Shown here piece by piece: positions 1 through 8,001 of a DNA stretch of 58,656 nucleotides; position 1 is the first letter of the stretch, and every line of letters starts with the position of its first letter. The DNA is from SVQP01 sp045594705. GTDB lineage: Bacteria > Bacillota > Clostridia > Oscillospirales > CAG-272. Location: contig JAZNZB010000001.1 in the NCBI GenBank assembly GCA_045594705.1, positions 1 to 58,656 of the forward strand. Reading direction: 5' to 3'. Made by a program: the position numbers and the translations under genes. A model generated the notes under the pieces. It was given only the letters and a program-made list of their open reading frames with translations. It was not told where the DNA came from and ran no database searches.

Positions 1-113
1 TCTTTGATCCGGGCAACTTACAATCAGCCGTCCCCACAGGGGAATTATCTGCAAGCAGATTGTTCCTCGCCGCGTAGCGTAGCGAGGGGAAGGGGCTGTC
101 CGAACACATCGGA
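1..113. repeat. Partial copy (right half) of the dispersed palindromic element
   Basis: This stretch matches the right half of the longer copies at 9831-10113 and 14579-14853. Shared landmarks are GGGCAACTTAC, CCGTCCCCA followed by GGGGAA, a GTAGCGTAGCG core, a GGGGAAGGGGC block, and the tail AACACATCGGAAAAG (AACACATTGGGAAAG in the 10 kb copy). The left half would lie before the window starts. It sits just beyond the terminator of the MATE gene, the same placement as in the other copies. No coding potential is seen. Confidence 0.7.
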
Positions 114-146
114 AAAGTTCTATATCGCGAATGAAACTATATTGAT

Positions 147-190
147 AGAAAAACAGCAGGAATCTGCTCAAAATCGAACAAATTCCTGCT
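147..190 (-). terminator. Rho-independent terminator of the MATE gene
   Basis: Inverted arms AGCAGGAAT (155-163) and ATTCCTGCT (182-190) are followed on the minus strand by a T run (complement of 147-153). It lies 38 bases past the MATE stop. The same arms and loop recur at 10140-10171 and, degenerate, at 14515-14548. Confidence 0.85.
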
Positions 191-227
191 TTTACCGCTA
201 TTTCCGCAGCCCCATGGGGCTGCTTTT
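191..227 (-). repeat. 3'-end module, copy A (CCCCATGGGG plus tail)
   Basis: Read on the minus strand directly after the MATE stop codon, this holds GCAGCCCCATGGGGCTGC, then GGAAATAGCGGTAAAA, then the terminator hairpin. Nearly the same text follows the stops of the genes ending at 10211 (minus) and 58444 (plus), and in weaker form at 14468 (plus). It is always oriented with the upstream gene. Confidence 0.75.
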
Positions 228-1598
228 TTATGCTTTCGTTTCCGTCGTCTCGCGTGTCAGCTTTTTGACCCACTTATAGCGGTTGGCCTTGATGGCGGCG
301 GCTGCGCACTTGAAGATCTGGTCACTGTTCAGGCAGAGCAGCACGACGGTGGGATCCCAATGAAATACGAACGCGCCAAGGAAGGAGAGGGGGAGCACGA
401 TGCCCCAGATACTGATCAGGTCATTGATAAATACGAACTTGGAGTCTCCTCCGCCGCGCACGATGCCGATGTTGACCGGCATCTGGTATGCCGTGCCCAT
501 GCCCGTGATGCAAAGAACCAGCAAAAAGTTCTTTGCCATGGCATAGGTCTCGGGCGTCAGGTCGTAAAACTCCAGGATAAACGAGCGGATGATGAAAAGC
601 GTTACGCCTGTGAGAAGGCTGATGCACAAAAAGATGCATTGGAACGTGCGCACGTATTCCTTGAGCTTTTTCAGGTCTCCCTGACCGACCGTTTTGCCAA
701 TGATGATGGCGGTCGCAGACGCTGCGCCCACCGCCATGACCTTAAGCATCTGGAAAAGCGTGCTTGCAATTGAGTTTGCGGCAATTGCGCTGTCGGACAG
801 GTTGCCGAGAATGACGTTTTGCAGCGCGACCGAGCTGCCGAAAATGAACGAGACCATGACGAAGTACAAGCAATGCTTGAAATAATCGCGCATGAGCGAG
901 AAGTCGGTCTTGAGCAGGTCGTCCTTGCGCACGCAAAGCCGCTTATCGATGAAAACATAGTAGGCGAGAATGATGCAAAGCTCCAAAGCACGCGCGATCA
1001 GCGTACCGATGGCAGCACCGCGCACGCCAAGCTCCGGCGCACCGAGGTTGCCCGAGATCAGCATATAGTTGATCGAGCAGTTGGTGACCAGCGCGATGGC
1101 CGATACCACGGTCGAGATGCGCACGATCTCCACGGTGCGCAAAAGCGAGAGCAGCGTGGAGCTGACCGCAAAGAACAGGTAGGTCCAGCGTACGATGGAG
1201 AGATACTGCACACCCTGCTCAACGATTGCTTCGGTTTCCGAGAATAGTCCCACGATATGATAGGGGAACAGGCTTGTCAGCGCAAACAGCAAAACGCCCA
1301 GGAATGCGCCTGCCAGCAGGGCAGCCTTGCCCAGCTGCTTGATGGGAGCGGTGCGTCCTTGCCCCCAATATTGGCTGCCCATGGTCACCAGCGCGTCGCC
1401 GATGCCGATGGTCAACTGCTGGTAGAGAAATTGCAATGAATTGACGGCCGCCACGCCCGAGAGTGCGGTCTCGCTGTAGCTGCCGATCATTAAATTGTCC
1501 GCTAAGTTGACGCTGAGCACGATCGCGTTTTGCAGCACGATCATGAAAAACAACCGCCCAAACGTGCGGTAAAAGCTTTTATCCTTTGTCAGAAGCAT
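228..1598 (-). CDS. MATE family efflux transporter
   Basis: A 456-residue polytopic membrane protein of the MATE (multidrug and toxin extrusion) family, which exports organic cations or drugs in exchange for Na+ or H+. The N-terminal half shows the typical pattern of an early helix with NxxDNLMIG, and the length matches the family. The open frame extends upstream to 1859, but the start at 1598 (MLLTKDKSFYR) has an AGGAG six bases before the ATG and lies behind a well-placed promoter, so the upstream extension is rejected. It is transcribed divergently from the 5'-nucleotidase gene and has its own terminator, so it is monocistronic. The substrate cannot be told from sequence. Confidence 0.93.
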   Translation of the reverse strand: MLLTKDKSFYRTFGRLFFMIVLQNAIVLSVNLADNLMIGSYSETALSGVAAVNSLQFLYQQLTIGIGDALVTMGSQYWGQGRTAPIKQLGKAALLAGAFLGVLLFALTSLFPYHIVGLFSETEAIVEQGVQYLSIVRWTYLFFAVSSTLLSLLRTVEIVRISTVVSAIALVTNCSINYMLISGNLGAPELGVRGAAIGTLIARALELCIILAYYVFIDKRLCVRKDDLLKTDFSLMRDYFKHCLYFVMVSFIFGSSVALQNVILGNLSDSAIAANSIASTLFQMLKVMAVGAASATAIIIGKTVGQGDLKKLKEYVRTFQCIFLCISLLTGVTLFIIRSFILEFYDLTPETYAMAKNFLLVLCITGMGTAYQMPVNIGIVRGGGDSKFVFINDLISIWGIVLPLSFLGAFVFHWDPTVVLLCLNSDQIFKCAAAAIKANRYKWVKKLTRETTETKA

Positions 1599-1635
1599 AG
1601 GTGTCTCCTGTTTTGAGATTTCAAATATTGACATT

Positions 1636-1664
1636 ATTGTATCACATCCGACCTGATTTGTAAA
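1636..1664 (-). promoter_or_regulatory. Promoter of the MATE gene
   Basis: Minus-strand TTTACA (-35, 1659-1664) and TACAAT (-10, 1636-1641) are separated by 17 bases. They lie about 40 bases upstream of the chosen start. Confidence 0.75.
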
Positions 1665-1696
1665 GACGAAAATATGCACCGGACGCACGCTTTTTC

Positions 1697-1725
1697 TTGA
1701 CAACAACAGACGATTCCTGTATAAT
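1697..1725 (+). promoter_or_regulatory. Promoter of the 5'-nucleotidase gene
   Basis: TTGACA (1697-1702), 17-base spacer, TATAAT (1720-1725): a full consensus vegetative promoter. A second TATAAT occurs at 1731-1736. The ATG follows at 1759 with the ribosome site AGGAGG at 1748-1753. Confidence 0.85.
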
Positions 1726-1758
1726 AATGTTATAATCCCTACCTCACAGGAGGCATAT

Positions 1759-3774
1759 ATGAAAAGACTGAGTGCTTTATTTCTTTCCGTGTTGCTCGTG
1801 CTTTGCCTTTGCGTACCCTTGGGGGCAGAGCAAGCACAAAAAAGCCAAGATATCGTCATTCTTTATACCAATGACGTACATACCTATATTGATGGCCCTT
1901 TGAGCTATGACGTGCTGGCAGCCATCAAGGCGGAGCTGCAGACCGAGTACGCGCACGTGCTGTTGGTCGATGCGGGAGATCATATCCAAGGAACGGCATA
2001 TGGCTCAATGGACAACGGTAAAACGGTCATTGATCTGATGAATGCCGCAGGCTATGACGCAGCAACGCTTGGCAATCATGAGTTTGACTACGGCATGACG
2101 GGCTGTATGAATGTGATCGATTGGGCGGTATATCCTTATGTATCGGCGAATTTTTATCACGAATCGGACGGCGTCAAGGGCGAGACCGTGTTGCCCTCTT
2201 ACGTAACCTTTGATTGCGGTGAGCGAAAGATCGCAATTGTGGGCATCACTACGCCCGAGACCTTCAGCAAGTCTACACCTGCGTATTTTCAGAATGAAAA
2301 CGGTGAATTCATCTACGGCATCTCGGCAGGGGATGACGGTGGCGAGATGAGAGCCGACGTGCAGAAGGCGATTGACGCGGCAAAGGATGCGGGTGCAACC
2401 GACGTCATTGCGCTTGGCCATCTGGGCATTGACGGCTCATCCGGAAACTGGACCAGCACTGCGACCATTGCAGGTCTTAGCGGTCTGGATGCCTTTATCG
2501 ACGGCCACTCGCACCATACTCTCAAGGGCGAGATGATCAAGGACAAGAATGGTGAATCGGTCGTTCTGACGCAGACGGGTGAATATTTCGGACGCATCGG
2601 TATGATGGTCATTGACGCCGAGAGCGGTGAGATCACCACCGATTTCATTGAGGTTGAGGAGATATTTGCCGAGGATGGTGAAACTGTGACGGGATATGTG
2701 CTGAGCTCCGAGCTGTACAAGGGCACAGAGCTGATCTTTGACGCAGACGTCAAGCAGATCAAGGATGCATGGCTTGGCGAGATCGACGCAAAGCTTGGAG
2801 AAAAGATCGGATCTGCCGAGATCGTGCTTGATAATTACGATGCAGACGGTAACCGCCTGGTGCGCGTGCAGGAAACCAACTCGGGTGACTTTGCGGCAGA
2901 CGCGCTGTATTACCTGTTTGACAACATGGGACTTGACGTGGACGTGGCCATTATGAACGGCGGCGGTGTGCGCAACAAGGCTCTGTCGGGTGATATTACC
3001 TATAAGGTCTGTAAGGATATGCATACCTTTGGCAACGTGGCCTGTCTGCAGACTGTGAGCGGTCAGCAGCTGCTGGATGCGCTGGAATGGGGTGCGCGAC
3101 TGGTGGGTGAAGGGGAGAACGGCGGATTTTTGCACATTTCCGGCATCACCTATAAGATCGATCCCACCGTGCCCAATACCACCAAGTCGGATGAATTCGG
3201 CACGTGGACGGGTGCGCCCGAGGCTTACCGCGTGTACGACGTTATGATCTACAATAAAGAAACGGGTGCTTACGAGGCACTGGATCTGTCCGCATCCTAC
3301 AATCTTGCGGGATACAACTATACCTTGCGTGACCTTGGTGACGGATACGCTATGTTTGACGGTGCAGTCAACGTGCTGGACTACGTCATGGAGGACTATA
3401 TGGTGCTTGCAAACTACGTACGCGGCTTTGAGGGCGGCACTGTAGGGGCTGCCAACTCACCGCTTTGCGCCAAGTACCCGGGCATGCTGATCGATTATGC
3501 CTTTGTAGCAGGCTCCGGCAGAATTGAGATCGGGCAGCGGAGCGAGGAGCCGAGTGGCGAGCAGAGCACCGAGCAGGGAGGCGAAGTGACTACCGAGCAG
3601 GGAAGCGAAGTGACTACCGAACCGGGAACGCAAGCTCCCGAGCAGCAGACCGAGCCGGGGAAAAATCCCAATGCTCCCGTGGATATTGCGGTCATGGTAG
3701 TCATGATCCTTGCCGTGGGCGGTGTGATCGGAGTCATTGTATGGTTGGTCGTTTCCAAAAAGAAAAATCAATGA
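1759..3774 (+). CDS. Secreted, membrane-anchored 5'-nucleotidase / metallophosphatase
   Basis: A 671-residue protein of the UshA/YfkN bifunctional family: an N-terminal calcineurin-like metallophosphatase domain and a C-terminal 5'-nucleotidase domain. Visible metal motifs are TNDVH (37-41), DAGDHIQG (about 71-78), GNHEFDYG (about 105-112) and DGHSHHT (about 248-254). The substrate-side motif NGGGVR is near residue 400. Residues 1-23 form a signal peptide. A Glu/Thr/Gln-rich linker (about 590-640) precedes a C-terminal membrane helix ending in SKKKNQ, so the enzyme should face outward on the cell surface, hydrolysing nucleotides for salvage. Start set by AGGAGG and its own consensus promoter. 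Confidence 0.93.
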   Translation: MKRLSALFLSVLLVLCLCVPLGAEQAQKSQDIVILYTNDVHTYIDGPLSYDVLAAIKAELQTEYAHVLLVDAGDHIQGTAYGSMDNGKTVIDLMNAAGYDAATLGNHEFDYGMTGCMNVIDWAVYPYVSANFYHESDGVKGETVLPSYVTFDCGERKIAIVGITTPETFSKSTPAYFQNENGEFIYGISAGDDGGEMRADVQKAIDAAKDAGATDVIALGHLGIDGSSGNWTSTATIAGLSGLDAFIDGHSHHTLKGEMIKDKNGESVVLTQTGEYFGRIGMMVIDAESGEITTDFIEVEEIFAEDGETVTGYVLSSELYKGTELIFDADVKQIKDAWLGEIDAKLGEKIGSAEIVLDNYDADGNRLVRVQETNSGDFAADALYYLFDNMGLDVDVAIMNGGGVRNKALSGDITYKVCKDMHTFGNVACLQTVSGQQLLDALEWGARLVGEGENGGFLHISGITYKIDPTVPNTTKSDEFGTWTGAPEAYRVYDVMIYNKETGAYEALDLSASYNLAGYNYTLRDLGDGYAMFDGAVNVLDYVMEDYMVLANYVRGFEGGTVGAANSPLCAKYPGMLIDYAFVAGSGRIEIGQRSEEPSGEQSTEQGGEVTTEQGSEVTTEPGTQAPEQQTEPGKNPNAPVDIAVMVVMILAVGGVIGVIVWLVVSKKKNQ

Positions 3775-3821
3775 CCGTGCGTGCATGTCGTGCTGCCCAA
3801 ACGCGGTTTTTGTGAAAAGCT

Positions 3822-4100
3822 ATAGCCGAAGAGAACCGAACTCATACGCCCTGCGGCGAGAATTTTTCGCGTCTTATGCCAAATCTCGCCTCGCAAGATG
3901 CGTATCTTGCTTCGACTCGCTTTGACAAAATCCATCAAAAAATTCAACGCCGGAGGGTGCTGCGCAGTTTTGCGCGAGCAAATATTTCGCAGATGCAAAG
4001 AGAAAATGCGAAGCAATATAAGATATTGCGAGCATTTTCTCTGCCGCAGGTGCAGATATTTGCCACTCAAAACCGTGTGAGTTCGGCTCTCTTCGGCTAT
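3822..4100. mobile_element. MITE-like element with 27-bp terminal inverted repeats
   Basis: The 27-base end at 3822-3848 (starting ATAGCCGAAGAG) is the inverse of 4074-4100 with two mismatches. The 225 bases between hold short direct and inverted AT-rich pieces but no plausible gene. With the flanks this covers the gene-free stretch from 3775 to 4175. No transposase is present; non-autonomous mobility is inferred from architecture only. Confidence 0.65.
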
Positions 4101-4128
4101 TGCAATTCGCTTTTGGTTGTATTACAAT
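4100..4128 (+). promoter_or_regulatory. Promoter of the zinc-ribbon membrane protein gene
   Basis: TTGCAA (4100-4105), 17-base spacer, TACAAT (4123-4128). The -35 box starts at the last base of the preceding inverted-repeat element. Confidence 0.6.
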
Positions 4129-4175
4129 GAAAGTAAGAAAGTCACGTATGTTTTTTCGATATGGGAGGGAACAAG

Positions 4176-4679
4176 ATGAAATGCGTATTTTGCGGATCTG
4201 AGGTGCAAAAGGGAGCCAAGACATGCAGTGTTTGCGGCGTTGCGGTGGAGGAAGAGCTGTCCCATGACGATCTGTTTGACAGCCAGCCCACTCCCGCTTC
4301 AAGACCCGAGCCAAGGCCCAACCCTGCGCCCGTAAAGCCTGCGCGTGACCCCGGAAAAGGCCTTGGGGTGGCGGGTATGATCCTGGGCATTGCTTCTGTG
4401 GTTTTGGGCGTATTCGGCTGTTGCTGCACTATGAGCATCTTTTTCTGCTTCACTGTTTCCGTTGTAGGCTTGGTTTTGAGTATTTTGGCTGCAAATAAGT
4501 CTAAAAAAGCAGGATTCAAGAACGTTTTTGCAACCGTCGGCATCATTATTTCGGCCATTATGACCGCAATTCTGGGCTTGCTTTCGGTCTTTGCGATTGT
4601 GTATCTGCTTGTTTACGTTGGTCTGTACGGCCTTAGCGGTTTGGGATTGATTGAGGAGATCCTTTACTGGTTTACCTGA
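4176..4679 (+). CDS. Zinc-ribbon membrane protein, DUF4190-like
   Basis: A 167-residue protein. An N-terminal zinc ribbon has the pattern CVFCGSE then CSVCGVAV, giving two CxxC pairs. A Pro/Arg-rich linker follows (about 38-58), then two to three hydrophobic helices (about 62-160), of which the first begins GLGVAGMILGIASVVLGVFG. This matches the DUF4190 type of small membrane proteins. Start at 4176 is preferred over the in-frame ATG at 4161 because GGGAGGG lies between them at the right distance. Function unknown; the zinc ribbon probably folds in the cytoplasm. Confidence 0.8.
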   Translation: MKCVFCGSEVQKGAKTCSVCGVAVEEELSHDDLFDSQPTPASRPEPRPNPAPVKPARDPGKGLGVAGMILGIASVVLGVFGCCCTMSIFFCFTVSVVGLVLSILAANKSKKAGFKNVFATVGIIISAIMTAILGLLSVFAIVYLLVYVGLYGLSGLGLIEEILYWFT

Positions 4680-4751
4680 TCCCATTGATCAAAGGGAACA
4701 CCTGCTGCGTGGTTTTTTGGGGGGTTCCTTTTGAATTCTCTTGGAGGAGAT

Positions 4752-5204
4752 ATGAAGGAGTTTTTCAAAACACACAGAAAAAGGATCGTGATCCTTGCGT
4801 GCGACGCGCTTTGCGTGCTGGCGGCACTGATTTGCGGTCCGCTGAGCCAAGCATTGCTGCAGCATACCGATCAGGTATGCATATGGAATGCAATGGGCGG
4901 TCAATGCCTGACCTGCGGCGGCACGCATTTTGTCAACGACCTGCTGTCCTTTCGCATAGGCGCAGCCTTTATGGACAATCAGCTGCTGTTTGTGATGACC
5001 CTGTATCTGCTCGTCTCGTTGATCTTTTTGAATTTGTATTTGCTTTTTGATCTTGCCTTTGCCAAAAGGGTGCTCAAATGGATGTACAATATCCCCGTGC
5101 TGATCGTATTCTGTAGCTTTATGCTTGTATTTTTTATCGTACGTAACGTACCGATGTTTTTGAATTTCGCGCAAATTCTGACCGACCTTTTAGAAAAGCT
5201 TTGA
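4752..5204 (+). CDS. DUF2752 family small membrane protein
   Basis: A 150-residue protein with about four hydrophobic segments. The family signature is visible as CLTCGGTH (residues about 55-62), the CxxCGxT motif of DUF2752 membrane proteins, whose function is not known. The start at 4752 follows GGAGGAG; an earlier in-frame ATG at 4731 lacks a site. It lies 72 bases after the zinc-ribbon protein in the same direction, so the two may be cotranscribed, and a strong bidirectional terminator follows. Confidence 0.85.
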   Translation: MKEFFKTHRKRIVILACDALCVLAALICGPLSQALLQHTDQVCIWNAMGGQCLTCGGTHFVNDLLSFRIGAAFMDNQLLFVMTLYLLVSLIFLNLYLLFDLAFAKRVLKWMYNIPVLIVFCSFMLVFFIVRNVPMFLNFAQILTDLLEKL

Positions 5205-5216
5205 AAAATAAACGGC

Positions 5217-5260
5217 CGAACGGCAACCTGCGAAAAAACAGGTTGCCGTTCGTTTTTTTG
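5217..5260. terminator. Bidirectional terminator between convergent genes
   Basis: Perfect 14-bp arms at 5217-5230 and 5239-5252 with an A-rich loop and T runs on both strands. It serves the DUF2752 gene on plus and the EEP gene on minus. Confidence 0.9.
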
Positions 5261-5266
5261 TTTTTA

Positions 5267-6346
5267 TCAAGGCTCAAGCGTAAAGGTCATGACGACCGGG
5301 GCGTGGTCGGAATAGGTAAAGACGGTGTCCACGTTGCGCACTTCTGTGCACGTGACGTTGTCGGACACGATAAAGCCGTCCACGATGATGGTGAAATTGC
5401 CAGGCTCATAGGGGATATCGCAGTTGCGGCAGGTGGGATAAAGTACGTCACCTGCATAATCGATGCAGCGCGTAAAGCCCTCGGGCAGCATATCTGCGGG
5501 GAAGGGCTGCGCCCAACCGAAATCGGCGTCCGCGCCGTTGAGCTTTTGCGAGGAATTGCCCGTGAAGTCGTGGTTGAAATCGCCGCCGCAGATCACGTAG
5601 TTTCCCTGTGCATATTCGGCAGCCATATCCTCAAACAGCATGGACATCTGTGCCTCTCTGATGCTGTCATCGCTGCCGTAGGCAGAGGCGTGCACGTTAT
5701 AGAGCACCAATTCCTTGCCGTTTTCCACGGGAATGCGGCTGACGCTGTAGCAGCGGTCAAGGTCAAGGAATTTGCTTAGCGAGGTGGAAATGGGGAAGGA
5801 GCGGCGCATGGACGAGGTGATGTCGAATGCCGAGAAGGTGGCAAGTGAGCTGTACGACGCGCCGTGCGGGCTGTGGAAGGGGTAGGCGAGGTAGGCGGAA
5901 TCGTAATTGACCGCATAGGTGCTTGAAAACGTCGGGAACTGCTCACGCAGCATGTCGTATTGATTGGTGTGGTGGCTGCGCGTGGAGTCGAGGTCAACCT
6001 CCTGGAACAGAATGAAATCGGGGTTCAGCGCCGCAACCGTCTGCGCGCCCTCGGTAATGCACGCGATCACGCTCTCGCGGCTCTCGGCACGGGACTGCGT
6101 GCCGCCGTCCATGAAGAAGGTGAAATCCTGCGTGTACGCGCCAAAGCCCAGGTTTTGGGTGACGATGGTGTAAGCGGTATCGGCCTTGACCGCAGCCTCG
6201 GGAGCTGCGCGATCAATCTGCATCTCTTGCATATCGGGAATGCGCTCGTAGCTGAATACCACGTAGCCGAGATATCCGCATACCAAAAGCAACAGTGCGC
6301 CAAAACAGCACGCGGCAATGATCAGAATTCTTTTCCAAATTTTCAT
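5267..6346 (-). CDS. Membrane-anchored endonuclease/exonuclease/phosphatase (EEP) family protein
   Basis: A 359-residue protein with one N-terminal membrane helix (about 5-28) and an extracytoplasmic EEP domain of the DNase I-like / sphingomyelinase fold. Metal and catalytic motifs in order: TQNLG, FQEVD, YNVHAS, GGDFNHD, VDGFIVSD and the C-terminal SDHAPV. All key Asn, Glu, His and Asp residues are present, so it should be active. The substrate (phospholipid, nucleic acid or phosphoester) cannot be assigned. The start at 6346 is supported by GGAGG and by a consensus promoter; the longer open frame to 6403 overlaps that promoter and is rejected. Confidence 0.88.
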   Translation of the reverse strand: MKIWKRILIIAACCFGALLLLVCGYLGYVVFSYERIPDMQEMQIDRAAPEAAVKADTAYTIVTQNLGFGAYTQDFTFFMDGGTQSRAESRESVIACITEGAQTVAALNPDFILFQEVDLDSTRSHHTNQYDMLREQFPTFSSTYAVNYDSAYLAYPFHSPHGASYSSLATFSAFDITSSMRRSFPISTSLSKFLDLDRCYSVSRIPVENGKELVLYNVHASAYGSDDSIREAQMSMLFEDMAAEYAQGNYVICGGDFNHDFTGNSSQKLNGADADFGWAQPFPADMLPEGFTRCIDYAGDVLYPTCRNCDIPYEPGNFTIIVDGFIVSDNVTCTEVRNVDTVFTYSDHAPVVMTFTLEP

Positions 6347-6374
6347 TCTGTTACCTCCGGGAATTATTATCTTC

Positions 6375-6403
6375 ATTATAACGGATGCTGTGTCCCTTGT
6401 CAA
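6375..6403 (-). promoter_or_regulatory. Promoter of the EEP gene
   Basis: Minus-strand TTGACA (6398-6403) and TATAAT (6375-6380), spacer 17. It is divergent from and only about 20 bases away from the promoter of the GH28-like gene. Confidence 0.85.
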
Positions 6404-6423
6404 GCCTCAAGGCAAAATCCTTA

Positions 6424-6452
6424 TTGACACCCAGGCATGGATATGATACAAT
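6424..6452 (+). promoter_or_regulatory. Promoter of the GH28-like gene
   Basis: TTGACA (6424-6429), 17-base spacer, TACAAT (6447-6452), followed by the ribosome site GGAGGT at 6470-6475. Confidence 0.8.
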
Positions 6453-6480
6453 AAATGCAGTAATTTATTGGAGGTAGCTC

Positions 6481-7647
6481 ATGAAGACCAACACCTATCG
6501 CGTGACCGACTATGGTGTACAGGTAAATACCACTGTGCTGCAAACGATGCAGATTCAAGCAGTGCTTGATATGTGCCGCAAGGATGGGGGCAAGGTCATC
6601 TTCCCCCGCGGAGCATATTATGTTTCCTCTCTTTGGATGTGGTCAAATACCACACTGTATCTTGAGGCGGGGGCGGAGATCTTCGGCAGCACCGAATGTG
6701 AGGATTACGAGGTGTTTGCTATCCCCGAGGACGTGGAAATGCGCTCGGATATGGAGCTGATCACCGAGTATTACGGGCAGCCCTGGGAGACCTACCGCCG
6801 TGCTATGATCTCGTCATACGGACAAAAGAATATTGCCATTATTGGTGAGTTTGGGGCGGCATTGGATGGACAAAATTGCTACGATCCCGACGGAGAAGAG
6901 GGCTACCGCGGTCCGCATATCGTGTTTTTCTCCTGCTGTGAGAATGTGGAGCTATCGGGCTATACCGCGCGACATAGCGGTAACTTTTTACATGAAGTCA
7001 ACAACTGCAGAAATCTGCATATGCACAACGTCACCTGCCTTGGTGGTTCGGACGGCATTCATTTGCATTGCACCGAGCATGCCGTGATCGAGGATTGCCT
7101 GTTCAAAACGGGCGATGATTGCATTGCGGGCATCAACGTGTGCGACCTCCTCGTGCGTCGCTGCGTGCTCAATACCTCCTGCAATCTGTTCCGCATCGGC
7201 GGTGTGGACGTGTACGTGCGCGATTGCTACGCGTACGGCCCGGGGTACTATCCCCATCGCATGACGGTGGTCAAGGGGAAGGGCGCCGAGCTGCCGCGCG
7301 AGCAGGGCAGACATAACCTGATCTGCTTGGTAGACTATTTTGCCAGCGCCAACTACCCGTATCAGCCGTCCGAGCTGCATTTTGAGAACTGCGTGATTGA
7401 GAACGCAACAGAGGTGCTGCATTATCATGCTGACAAGAATTCTCTGCAAAAGGGTACGTATCTTGGCTCCTTGACGCTGAAAAACGTACGCTTTACCGAT
7501 CTTTCCTATCCCACGTGGTGTGAAGCCCCCGACCATACGCCCGCGACCGTGACCTTGAAGGACGTGTCGTGGTCGTTCAAGGACGGCGCATACAGACCGC
7601 TGTTCTTAGTGGAGCAGAGCAAGAATCTGACGGTTGATATCCTATAA
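6481..7647 (+). CDS. GH28-like right-handed beta-helix protein (polygalacturonase-related)
   Basis: A 388-residue protein without a signal peptide, so probably cytoplasmic. It has the pectate lyase-type beta-helix pattern: repeated short strands, an N-terminal DYG segment, and a central region with SDGIH (about 190), TGDDCIA (about 211-217) and RIGG (about 238). In GH28 the usual active-site set is NTD, DD, GHG and RIK. Here the acidic motifs survive (SDG, GDD), but I see no GHG histidine at the expected place. It may act on intracellular pectin oligosaccharides or on a different uronic linkage. Start fixed by GGAGGT and the promoter. Confidence 0.75.
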   Translation: MKTNTYRVTDYGVQVNTTVLQTMQIQAVLDMCRKDGGKVIFPRGAYYVSSLWMWSNTTLYLEAGAEIFGSTECEDYEVFAIPEDVEMRSDMELITEYYGQPWETYRRAMISSYGQKNIAIIGEFGAALDGQNCYDPDGEEGYRGPHIVFFSCCENVELSGYTARHSGNFLHEVNNCRNLHMHNVTCLGGSDGIHLHCTEHAVIEDCLFKTGDDCIAGINVCDLLVRRCVLNTSCNLFRIGGVDVYVRDCYAYGPGYYPHRMTVVKGKGAELPREQGRHNLICLVDYFASANYPYQPSELHFENCVIENATEVLHYHADKNSLQKGTYLGSLTLKNVRFTDLSYPTWCEAPDHTPATVTLKDVSWSFKDGAYRPLFLVEQSKNLTVDIL

Positions 7648-7667
7648 ATAGGTGGATCGGGATCACC

Positions 7668-8000
7668 GTGGGCCAGGAGCCTGACACGGACAGGATCAAG
7701 GCGCTTTGCGGCAGTGAAACTGCGTATACCGTCTACGTTAAGGAGGTCACGCCTGATAACGGAGAGGTATTTTTCTCGGTCAAGGCCATCAAGCATGAAG
7801 ATTCGTATATTCTGAGCTTTGAGGAAAGCAATGCAAGGCACAGGCAGGAATACTGGGTGTTACTGCTGTTTCCGTTGGGCTTTGCGCTGATATGGGGCGT
7901 TTACGTTTTCTTTTCGATCAAGGTGGGACGAAATCCACAAAAATACAGCAAGAAGGTCATCAGGCTGTTTTTCAGAGACGGCTATGTGAAAACAAATTAA
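7668..8000 (+). CDS. Small hypothetical membrane protein, GTG start, possibly truncated
   Basis: A 110-residue frame with one membrane helix (about 64-83, starting YWVLLLFPLGF) and a basic C-terminal tail. The only usable start is GTG 7668 with a poor ribosome site. Upstream codons in the same frame read WIGIT, which looks like continued protein, and are then closed by a stop at 7635-7637. This suggests an N-terminally truncated gene or a remnant. It ends two bases before the next ATG. No family recognised. Confidence 0.5.
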   Translation: MGQEPDTDRIKALCGSETAYTVYVKEVTPDNGEVFFSVKAIKHEDSYILSFEESNARHRQEYWVLLLFPLGFALIWGVYVFFSIKVGRNPQKYSKKVIRLFFRDGYVKTN

Positions 8001-8001
8001 C

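Noticed and set aside
3876..4130. Small plus-strand frames within the MITE-like element
   Set aside because: They follow the repeat's inverted symmetry, lack ribosome sites and resemble no known transposase.
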